Source of the DNA: Thermoanaerobaculales bacterium
GTDB taxonomy: Bacteria; Acidobacteriota; Thermoanaerobaculia; Thermoanaerobaculales; Sulfomarinibacteraceae
Assembly: GCA_025456385.1 (NCBI GenBank)
Contig: JALOKS010000039.1
Coordinates: forward strand, 1 to 17,561
Length of the DNA: 17,561 bases
Direction: 5' to 3'
In this document: piece after piece, positions 5,787-12,203 of the stretch
Layout: each line of letters opens with the position of its first letter
How positions within the stretch are numbered: position 1 is the first letter of the stretch
The notes under the pieces: generated by a model
Told to the model about the DNA's origin: nothing
What the model saw: only the letters and a program-made list of their open reading frames with translations
The model's database searches: none
Program-made: the position numbers and the translations under genes

Positions 5787-7215
5787 GCAGTCGGATGGTG
5801 TCGCCCGCGATCTCGCGCCCGGTCACCTTCATCCCGGAGTCCGCGAGGTCGACCACCACGTACAGCGCCGGCGGCCTCTCCTCCGGGTGGTGCCCGATGC
5901 GAACCCGCAGCACCTCCGGCGAGCCGACCTCGATCTGGCTCGGCCGGTAGAAGCTCTCGATCCCGCGCACGCGGACCCAGATGCGCGGCGGGTCGGCGAG
6001 CGGCACGATGCCGACGGCGGCGTCGCTGAAGCTGCCGTTCCCCCGGATGAGCACGCTCGTGATCCCAACCTGCACGGACGCCGAGACCTCGACGACCCGG
6101 GTCGCGGGCGCGGCCGGCCGCTGTGGCTCCGGTGCCGCGGCCGTGGGCCTGGGCAGCGCCGTCGGCTGCGGCGGCAGTGCCTCGGGGGGCGACGCCTCGG
6201 AGACGAAGATCTTGGTCGGCGGCTCCTGCGGCTCCTGCGCCGCGGGCTCGGCGACCCCTGTCGCCACCACGACCGGCTCGGGCGCGGTTGGCGCGGCGGG
6301 CGCAGGGTGTGCCACCCCCCCCTCGGGTTCGCGGCTGCGAAACCACAGCGACCACACCAGGACCGCAACCGCCACCACGGCGAGGGCGGCTGCGACCATC
6401 AGGCCGAGGCGCAGGTCCCGCGGCGCCGGATCCGCGGACGGCCGGGGACGTGCGGCGGCCTCCCGAATCGACTCCCAGGGAGCGGCGGACGGCGGCTCCG
6501 GCCCCGCCTCGCGGTCGTCCACGACGAGATCGATCTCGAAGCCTCCGGGCGGCACCGCACCCGGCTGCGACTGCTGCGGCGCTCGCAGGTCGTCTGCGAA
6601 GGGCAGCGCGCCGCCCTCGCGCTCCCCCGAGACGCTCGCCCGCAGCCAGTCGGGCAGGATCTCGTCGAGTCCCGGCGCCGGCGCCGCAGGGGCGGCGGCG
6701 TCGCGCTCCGGCGGTGCGGCGGCCAGATCCTCCCCCGGCTCGTCGGGGGCTCCTTCGAGGGCGTCGGTTGGAATCTCCGCGGGACCGCTCGCGCCCGGTC
6801 CGGGGTCGAAGGGATCGCCGCCGGTCGCGATGTGGAAGTCCACCAGCTCCCTGATCACCGCCCGGCTCTGCGAACCGACGTGGACGAAGCGCAGCGCCAT
6901 GCCCGGGATGAGCTCCGGGTTCGCCTCGGGGTCGATCGTCCACGCAACCGTCGCCGTGCCTTCGGCGAGAACGAACTCGCCCGGAAGCATGAATCGGAAC
7001 CGCACCGGGGTGTGCCGGGGGAGCGGCCGCTCGGAGCGCGCGAAGAAGCCGCGGTCGCCGAGGTACGGCGCCATCTCCTCGCGAAACCGCCGCAGCGACC
7101 CGAACTCGAGGTCGACGGTCGCCAGGCCGTCGGCGGCGCCCGGCGGCGGTTCGGCGGCGAAGGGATCGAAGTCGTCGCGCATCAGAGGCACTCTGGCCGT
7201 GTTCGACAGCCTCAT
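5770..7215 (-). CDS. PilZ-like / transmembrane / AMIN-like protein
   Basis: The 481-residue product has three parts. Residues about 34-128 resemble the PilZ-like domain TIGR02266 (GFFARSERPLPRHTPVRFRF, then AEGTATVAWT and GMALRFV). The usual c-di-GMP signature DxSxGG is replaced by LGDRGFF, so ligand binding is doubtful. A Pro/Ala-rich linker leads to a single transmembrane helix (about 270-291) ending WFRSRE. After a second Pro/Ala linker, residues about 374-480 (VVEVSASVQVGI, then RIWVRVRGIESFYRPSQIEV and PALYVVVDLADSG) look like an AMIN domain, which in secretins and AmiC binds the cell wall. A cytoplasmic PilZ-like module would thus be linked to a periplasmic wall-binding one. The ATG at 7215 is preceded by AAGG five bases upstream; a TTG at 7218 and an ATG at 7182 are alternatives. 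It is first in the minus-strand operon and overlaps the next gene by 17 bases. Confidence 0.8.
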   Translation of the reverse strand: MRLSNTARVPLMRDDFDPFAAEPPPGAADGLATVDLEFGSLRRFREEMAPYLGDRGFFARSERPLPRHTPVRFRFMLPGEFVLAEGTATVAWTIDPEANPELIPGMALRFVHVGSQSRAVIRELVDFHIATGGDPFDPGPGASGPAEIPTDALEGAPDEPGEDLAAAPPERDAAAPAAPAPGLDEILPDWLRASVSGEREGGALPFADDLRAPQQSQPGAVPPGGFEIDLVVDDREAGPEPPSAAPWESIREAAARPRPSADPAPRDLRLGLMVAAALAVVAVAVLVWSLWFRSREPEGGVAHPAPAAPTAPEPVVVATGVAEPAAQEPQEPPTKIFVSEASPPEALPPQPTALPRPTAAAPEPQRPAAPATRVVEVSASVQVGITSVLIRGNGSFSDAAVGIVPLADPPRIWVRVRGIESFYRPSQIEVGSPEVLRVRIGHHPEERPPALYVVVDLADSGMKVTGREIAGDTIRLRVGRR

Positions 7216-7218
7216 CAA

Positions 7219-7325
7219 CCTTAGCAGACCCGCCCCTCGGCGGGGCGCGGCGGCGAGCCCGTGCCGGCCCGTCCGCGGCCTCCCCGGCCGTTCCGGTGCT
7301 TCCGCGGTGGTATCGTTCTCCTCCG
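7219..7325. promoter_or_regulatory. divergent intergenic region
   Basis: These 107 bases separate two divergent genes and must hold both promoters. For the plus-strand gene a -10-like TATCGT (7311-7316) ends nine bases before the ATG at 7326, with no Shine-Dalgarno, suggesting a leaderless transcript. A GC-rich hairpin (CGCCCC at 7231-7236 pairing with GGGGCG at 7242-7247) lies just upstream of the minus-strand start. No convincing -35 box is seen on either strand. Confidence 0.4.
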
Positions 7326-8069
7326 ATGCAACGCGCCGTGCTCGTCGCCCTCCTCACCGCCCTCGCCCTGCCGGCCGCCTCCGCCGGCTCCGACCCACCG
7401 CTGCGGGAGGTCAGCGTGTACGACGGGCTCGTCTCGCTCGGGATCCCCGAGAGCTGGAACGAGATCCCACCCGAGGTTCTCGAGTTCTACAGCCTCCGAT
7501 CGGCCGAGGCGAGCGGCGGCCGGACGGCCGAGATCTACCAGCACGGCTTTCGCCTCGGCGAGCCCGAGGCGGACTTCGCGCCGCCCCAGATCCTGATCCA
7601 GATCCGCGAGAGCGGGCGCATCCCCTACGGCAGCCTGCTCCACCTGCCCCCGGTCGACACCCTGCGCGAGCGGAGCTCGTCCAGGATGAGCGCCCTCCAG
7701 GGGCCCCTCCTCGCGGGCGCGGTCCTCAACCGGGTCTCCTTCGACCGCGAGCGCTTCACGCTGCGGGTCGACAGCACTCTCGACCTCGCGCTCGAGGGCA
7801 AGGTCCTCGTCAGCTCGACCTCGTTCCTCACCGAGCGGGGCACCTTCACCCTCCACTTGTACTCCCTGCTGGAGCAGAACACCCGGCTGCGGCCCGTCTA
7901 CGACCGCGTCGTCGCGAGCGTGCGCCTCGACGACGCCCTCCGCTACCGGCCCCGGCTCGCCGACCGCCTGCCCCGCGGTGCGGCGCTGGCCGCCTACACC
8001 GTGGCTGTGGTCCTCGCCGTGGCGATCTTCGTCGTGCGGCTCGCGCGCCGCCGCCGCCAGCCCTCGTGA
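7326..8069 (+). CDS. exported membrane-anchored protein of unknown function
   Basis: The 247-residue product starts with a signal peptide (MQRAVLVALLTALALPAASA, cleavage near residue 20). It has a mixed alpha/beta middle that includes VSVYDGLVSLGIPESWNEIP and a hydrophobic helix near the C-terminus (about 219-238) followed by RLARRRR. This gives a periplasmic domain anchored at its C-terminal end. I recognise no family. The opening YDGLVSLGIPESW recalls small lipoprotein-like domains that describe protein stability or stress responses, but that is only an impression. A start 30 bases upstream is possible, but the ATG at 7326 places the signal peptide correctly. No Shine-Dalgarno is present; a -10-like TATCGT lies nine bases before the start. 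Its stop codon overlaps the GTG of the helicase gene (GTGA, 8066-8069), so the two are likely translationally coupled. Confidence 0.8.
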   Translation: MQRAVLVALLTALALPAASAGSDPPLREVSVYDGLVSLGIPESWNEIPPEVLEFYSLRSAEASGGRTAEIYQHGFRLGEPEADFAPPQILIQIRESGRIPYGSLLHLPPVDTLRERSSSRMSALQGPLLAGAVLNRVSFDRERFTLRVDSTLDLALEGKVLVSSTSFLTERGTFTLHLYSLLEQNTRLRPVYDRVVASVRLDDALRYRPRLADRLPRGAALAAYTVAVVLAVAIFVVRLARRRRQPS

Positions 8070-10480
8070 CCGTCACCATCGACCTCGAGGCGCGGCGCAT
8101 CCACGCCGGGGTCGGCGACCTCCTCGGCGACCCTGCGCAGCGCTCGATCGGCCTCAACGGCAGCGGCCTGACGCGGCTCTGGATCGGCTCCGAGCTTCAC
8201 CGCCGGCTGCAGCGCGAGCTCGAGGCCAGCGAGCCCGGCTACTCGAGCGAGGTGCCGGCCTCGCTCGAGCTCGCGATCGACGGCTGGTCGGTCGAGATCT
8301 CCGGCCGCGCCGACGGCGCGGTGCTCGAAGACGGCGCCGTCGTCCGGGTCGACGAGATCAAGAGCCTGCACTTCGCGGTCGACCTCCACAACCTCTACGC
8401 GCACGAGCGGCTCGAGCGCTTCCGGCGCCAGGCCGCCCTCTACGCCCTGATGCTGTCGCCGCCGCAGCGACCGGCGGCGGCGCGGCTGATCCTGGTCGAC
8501 ATCGTTTCCCACGAGGAGCGGGACGAGGAGGTCGCGTGGTCGCCCGAGTCGGTGCTCGCCTGGCTGCGGCCTCAGCTGCACCGCCTCGTCGGCGCCGAGC
8601 GTCGGCGCAGCGAGCGCCTCCACGCGCTGCGCGCGGCCGCGGCGCAGCTGCCCTTTCCCCATCCGCGGTTGCGTCCGGTCCAGGAGGAGATCGGCGAGGC
8701 CGTGGCCTCCGCGGTCGAGGCCAGCCGGCACCTGCTGCTGCGCGCGCCGACCGGCTGCGGCAAGACCGCCGCGGTGCTGCACCCCGCCGTCCGCGCGGCT
8801 CTCGGCCGCGGGCAGCGCGTCTTCTTCCTGACCGCCAAGACCCTGCAGCAGCGGCTCGCGGTCGAGACCGCGGTCGCGATGCAGGAAGGGCTCTTCCGCA
8901 GCCTGCAGCTGCGGGCGAAGTCCAAGATGTGCGCCAACACCGAGATCATCTGCCACGAGGAGTTCTGCCCCTACGCCCGGGACTACGGTCAGAAGCTCGT
9001 GCGCAGCGGCCTGCTGCAGAACCTGCTCGACGGGAACGCACACCACGACCCGGATCGAATCTTCGAAGCGGCGCGCGAGCACGCGGTCTGCCCCTTCGAG
9101 CTCAGCCTCGATCTCCTGCCGGAGGTCGACGTGGTGGTGTGCGACTACAACTACGTCTTCGACCCGACGATCGGCCTCGGGGCGCTCGTCAACAACGAGG
9201 CCCTTCGCGACGCGGTCCTGATCATCGACGAGGCGCACAACCTTGTCGACCGCAGCCGGGAGTACTACTCGCCGGCCCTCACATCCGCGCTCGTCGAGCG
9301 CGCGCTCCACTTCCTCGAGGGCAGGTCCGACCCGGTCTTCGCCGAGCTGCGGGTGCTGGTCGGGGAGCTGGCCGGCGTGATCCACGAGCGGGTCGCGGAG
9401 AGCCTCGGCGACGAGCGCCACGACGAGGGCCCGGCCGCTCTCGACCACGACGCGATCTCCGATCTCCGGATCGCCTTCGACGGCGCCATCCTCGGCTACT
9501 TCCTCGTCAAGCGCGAACGCCAGATGTGGCTCGCGGACGACCCGGTGCTCGACGTCTTCTTCGCCCTCACCCGTTTCCACCGCGTGCTCGCGCTCGGCGG
9601 CGACGAGTTCGTCCACATCGCGCTCCGCAACGGGCCCGAGGGCGACTCGCTCAAGATCTTCTGCCGCGACGCCTCCCGCTTCGTCGGCCGGGTCCTCGAC
9701 GACAGCGCGGCCGCGATCGCGATGTCGGCGACCCTCGAGCCCTTCGAGTTCTACCGCGACCTGCTGGGCTTCGACGGTCACCGCACGGACGAGCTCCACC
9801 TCCCATCCCCGTTCCCGCCCGAGAACCGCCTGGTGCTCGCGATCGGCGACGTCGACACGACCTACCGCCATCGCGCGGCCCACTACGACCGGATCGCGTC
9901 CTGGATAGGCCGCCTCGCGCAACCGGAGGGCAACGTGCTCGCCCTGTTTCCGAGCTACGCCTTTCTCGACGCCGTCCACGACCGCCTCCCCGCCGTCGCG
10001 CACACGGTCGTCGCGCAGCGGCCCGCGACCAGCGACGGCGATCAGCGCCGGATCCTCGACGCGCTTGCCCGCGGCGAGCCCCACCTCGTGCTCGCCGTCC
10101 TCGGCGGGGTCTTCGCCGAGGGCGTCGACTACCCGGGCGACATGCTGTCCCAGGTGATCGTGGTGTCGCCGGGGCTGCCGCAGTACAACCTCGAGCGGGA
10201 GCTCCTCAAGGCCTACTACCAGGAGTGCTACGAGCACGGCTTCGCCTACGCCTACCTGATTCCCGGCCTCACCCGTGTCGTCCAGGCCGCCGGCCGCCTG
10301 CTGCGCTCGGCGGAGGACCGCGGCGTGATCGTGCTCATGGGCCGGCGCTTCCTCGAGCCGCGCTACGCCCGCCTCCTGCCCGCCGAGTGGACTGCGGGCG
10401 ACCCCGCGAACCTCGTCCACGACGACCCCGAGGCCGCGGTCCGCGAATTCTTCGCGGACCGCGACAATTCCCAATTTTGA
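8066..10480 (+). CDS. PD-(D/E)XK nuclease fused to XPD/DinG-like Fe-S helicase
   Basis: The 804-residue protein begins with a Cas4-like PD-(D/E)XK nuclease domain. Asp83 lies in SGRADGAV, Glu97-x-Lys99 in RVDEIKSL, and QAALY (122-126) supplies the QxxxY motif. A superfamily 2 helicase of the DEAD_2/Rad3 type follows: Walker A APTGCGKT (227-234), four Cys suited to an Fe-S cluster (289, 296, 301, 342), DEAH (388-391), MSATLEPF, and motif VI QAAGRLLR (740-747). XPD-like enzymes unwind DNA 5' to 3'; joining to a nuclease suggests repair or processing of branched or damaged DNA. The GTG start overlaps the upstream stop by four bases, and a start inside the previous gene is the only one that keeps the whole nuclease domain. 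The last codons form a strong hairpin, and the stop TGA lies inside an AT-rich heptamer array, so the final NSQF may be recently acquired. Confidence 0.9.
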   Translation: MTVTIDLEARRIHAGVGDLLGDPAQRSIGLNGSGLTRLWIGSELHRRLQRELEASEPGYSSEVPASLELAIDGWSVEISGRADGAVLEDGAVVRVDEIKSLHFAVDLHNLYAHERLERFRRQAALYALMLSPPQRPAAARLILVDIVSHEERDEEVAWSPESVLAWLRPQLHRLVGAERRRSERLHALRAAAAQLPFPHPRLRPVQEEIGEAVASAVEASRHLLLRAPTGCGKTAAVLHPAVRAALGRGQRVFFLTAKTLQQRLAVETAVAMQEGLFRSLQLRAKSKMCANTEIICHEEFCPYARDYGQKLVRSGLLQNLLDGNAHHDPDRIFEAAREHAVCPFELSLDLLPEVDVVVCDYNYVFDPTIGLGALVNNEALRDAVLIIDEAHNLVDRSREYYSPALTSALVERALHFLEGRSDPVFAELRVLVGELAGVIHERVAESLGDERHDEGPAALDHDAISDLRIAFDGAILGYFLVKRERQMWLADDPVLDVFFALTRFHRVLALGGDEFVHIALRNGPEGDSLKIFCRDASRFVGRVLDDSAAAIAMSATLEPFEFYRDLLGFDGHRTDELHLPSPFPPENRLVLAIGDVDTTYRHRAAHYDRIASWIGRLAQPEGNVLALFPSYAFLDAVHDRLPAVAHTVVAQRPATSDGDQRRILDALARGEPHLVLAVLGGVFAEGVDYPGDMLSQVIVVSPGLPQYNLERELLKAYYQECYEHGFAYAYLIPGLTRVVQAAGRLLRSAEDRGVIVLMGRRFLEPRYARLLPAEWTAGDPANLVHDDPEAAVREFFADRDNSQF

Positions 10481-10485
10481 ATTTT
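10435..10485 (+). terminator. hairpin terminator overlapping the helicase 3' end
   Basis: Perfect 13-base arms (10435-10447 CGCGGTCCGCGAA and 10451-10463 TTCGCGGACCGCG) enclose the three-base loop TTC. The hairpin lies within the final codons (AAVREFFADRD), and AT-rich sequence (AATTTTGAATTTT) begins about ten bases later. It resembles an intrinsic terminator with an interrupted T tract. On the minus strand it would sit beyond the convergent M24 gene and could act for that gene too. Confidence 0.55.
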
Positions 10486-10499
10486 CAATTTTGAATGAA
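10465..10499. repeat. AT-rich heptamer array, (C/G)AATTTT type
   Basis: Five successive heptamers CAATTCC, CAATTTT, GAATTTT, CAATTTT and GAATGAA cover the helicase stop codon. Bases 10487-10497 (AATTTTGAATG) are the exact reverse complement of 10533-10543 in the next array, so the pair can form an 11-base stem with a 35-base loop between the two convergent genes. Confidence 0.75.
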
Positions 10500-10533
10500 G
10501 ACCCTGTTCACCTGTGCTGAGCCGGTGTCCGAC

Positions 10534-10561
10534 ATTCAAAATTCACAATTCAAAATTCACA
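10534..10561. repeat. AT-rich heptamer array, ATTCAMA type
   Basis: Four exact heptamers alternate ATTCAAA, ATTCACA, ATTCAAA, ATTCACA and end at the stop codon of the minus-strand M24 gene. The composition contrasts sharply with the GC-rich flanks. Confidence 0.8.
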
Positions 10562-10562
10562 A

Positions 10563-11942
10563 TCATCTCGCCATCGCGGCCTCGACCTCGGCCGCCGCCT
10601 TCGGGATCGGCGGTCCCAGCACCCGGTGGCCGCTCGCGGTGATCAGCACGTTGTCCTCGATGCGGATCCCGCCGAAGCCCTGATAGGTCGCGACCCGGTC
10701 GTAGGCGATGAACTCGCGGTGGAGGCCGTCCGTCCGCCAGCGTTCGATCAGCGCCGGGATGAAGTAGATCCCGGGCTCGACGGTGATCACGAAGCCGGGC
10801 TCGAGGCGGCGCGCCAACCGCAGGTAGGCGAGCCCGAACTGGCTCGAGCGCTCCTCGCCCGGCGGGTAGCCGACGATGTCGCCGAGGTCCTCCATGTCGT
10901 GCGGGTCGAGCCCGAGCATGTGGCCGATCCCGTGCGGGAAGAACAGCGCGTGCGCGCCCGCTGCCACCGCGTCGTCGACCGCGCCCGCCATCAGGCCGAG
11001 CTCGCGCAGACCCGAGGCGACGGTGCGCGCGGCGAGCAGGTGGAGATCGCGGTTGGTGACGCCGGGGCCGGCGGCGGCGATGACCGCCTCGTTCGCGGCC
11101 AGGGCCACCTCGTAGATGTCGCGTTGCCGGGTTGTGAAACGCCCCGAAACCGGCATCGTGCGGGTGATGTCCGAGGAGTAGAAGTGCGGCGACTCGGCGC
11201 CGCTGTCGACCAGCAGCAGGTCCCCCTCGGCCAGGCGCCCGTTTTGGAAGGGGTTGTGGAGAACCTCGCCCCGCACCGTGACGATCGGGTTGAAGGCCTG
11301 CTGGCGGCCCGCGGCGAGGGCCTCGGCCTGGTGCAGCGCGGCGATCTCGGCCTCGCTCCTGCCCGGGGCCGCCGCCCGCATCGTCGCCCGGTACATCCGC
11401 GCCGTCACCTCCAGGGCATCCTCGATCTCGGCCACCTCCTCGGGTCCCTTCAGCGAGCGCTGGGCCGCCACCGCGCGCACCAGCTCGACCGAGGTCTGCG
11501 CGGCGACCTCCCGCGGGTCGATGCCGAGCAGCCGGGAGAGGACGAAGCGGCGCTGCGCGCGGTAGGGCGGCAGGAAGTGGATGGGCACACCGGCGTCGCC
11601 GAGGGCCCCCAGCCGCTCGGCGAGAGTGCCGATGTCGGCGTGGCCGTCGATGCCCGCGGCGGCCGCGAGGTCGCCGAGCGAGGGCTGCGGGCCGTGCCAG
11701 ATCAGGTCGTCCCGGTGCCCGGGGGGACCGAACAGGGTCGCGCCGCCGTCGGGCTCGAGGAGCAGCGCCAGGCCCGCGTGGTTGACCCCGGCGAAGTACA
11801 GGAAGTGCGAGTCCTGGCGGAAAGGGTAGACGGCGTCGGCGTAGTTCCGCGGCGCCTCGTCGTTGCCCATGATCAGGATCGCGCCCTCCGGGACCGCCCG
11901 GCGCAGAGCGGCTCGTCGCGCCACGTGGATGCTGGCCTCCAT
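10563..11942 (-). CDS. pepP: M24 metallopeptidase, Xaa-Pro aminopeptidase (PepP-like)
   Basis: The 459-residue protein has an aminopeptidase P N-terminal domain (GNDEAPRNYADAVYPFRQ and FLYFAGVNHAG, residues about 1-140) and a pita-bread catalytic domain. The five metal ligands of aminopeptidase P are all present: Asp246 (LLVDSGAE), Asp258 (SSDITRTMPV), His341 (HGIGHMLGLDPHD), Glu389 (VEPGIYF) and Glu429 (IRIEDNVLI). It should remove N-terminal residues that precede proline, using two metal ions, in the cytoplasm; no signal peptide is seen. Length is close to E. coli PepP. The ATG at 11942 is fixed by an exact AAGGAGGT four bases upstream and a CATAAT -10-like box. The frame stays open far upstream antisense to the DUF255 gene, but that is shadow sequence. 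It is convergent with the helicase gene and divergent from the DUF255 gene. Confidence 0.93.
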   Translation of the reverse strand: MEASIHVARRAALRRAVPEGAILIMGNDEAPRNYADAVYPFRQDSHFLYFAGVNHAGLALLLEPDGGATLFGPPGHRDDLIWHGPQPSLGDLAAAAGIDGHADIGTLAERLGALGDAGVPIHFLPPYRAQRRFVLSRLLGIDPREVAAQTSVELVRAVAAQRSLKGPEEVAEIEDALEVTARMYRATMRAAAPGRSEAEIAALHQAEALAAGRQQAFNPIVTVRGEVLHNPFQNGRLAEGDLLLVDSGAESPHFYSSDITRTMPVSGRFTTRQRDIYEVALAANEAVIAAAGPGVTNRDLHLLAARTVASGLRELGLMAGAVDDAVAAGAHALFFPHGIGHMLGLDPHDMEDLGDIVGYPPGEERSSQFGLAYLRLARRLEPGFVITVEPGIYFIPALIERWRTDGLHREFIAYDRVATYQGFGGIRIEDNVLITASGHRVLGPPIPKAAAEVEAAMAR

Positions 11943-11946
11943 GACG

Positions 11947-11970
11947 ACCTCCTTGAACGGAACGATTATG
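11947..11970 (-). promoter_or_regulatory. -10 box and full Shine-Dalgarno of the M24 gene
   Basis: On the minus strand, CATAAT (11970-11965) matches five of six positions of the -10 consensus. AAGGAGGT (11954-11947), a full complement of the usual 16S rRNA 3' end, follows, then four bases and ATG. No clear -35 box is seen 17 bases upstream. The transcript start is expected near 11958, giving a very short leader. Confidence 0.55.
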
Positions 11971-12066
11971 CCCGAACCCGGACCGGGCTCCCAGGTCCTC
12001 CACCCCGCGGGCCGGCTGGCATGCAGCGCCGGCGTCGCGGTCATCCTCAGCGCCGGGAGGGGGCCA

Positions 12067-12094
12067 TTCCGAATTCCGAACTCCGAATTCCGAA
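12067..12094. repeat. heptamer array, TTCCGAA type
   Basis: Four heptamers (TTCCGAA, TTCCGAA, CTCCGAA, TTCCGAA) lie in the 261-base gap between the divergent M24 and DUF255 genes. The unit is itself nearly palindromic (TTC-C-GAA). The rest of the gap is GC-rich, with no gene seen in it. Confidence 0.8.
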
Positions 12095-12203
12095 CTCTCG
12101 CGGTCCGCCCCCCGATCGGAATCTGTCGCAGTCCCGCCTTGTTGCCACCGCCGTGGGGCGTCTGCACCGCGCCGCCGCCTTGATCGCCGCCATCGGAGCT
12201 CTC

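Noticed and set aside
5981..8065. N-terminal extension of the helicase frame upstream of 8066
   Set aside because: The extension crosses the PilZ/AMIN gene and the membrane protein gene and is shadow sequence. The GTG at 8066 precedes the complete nuclease domain.
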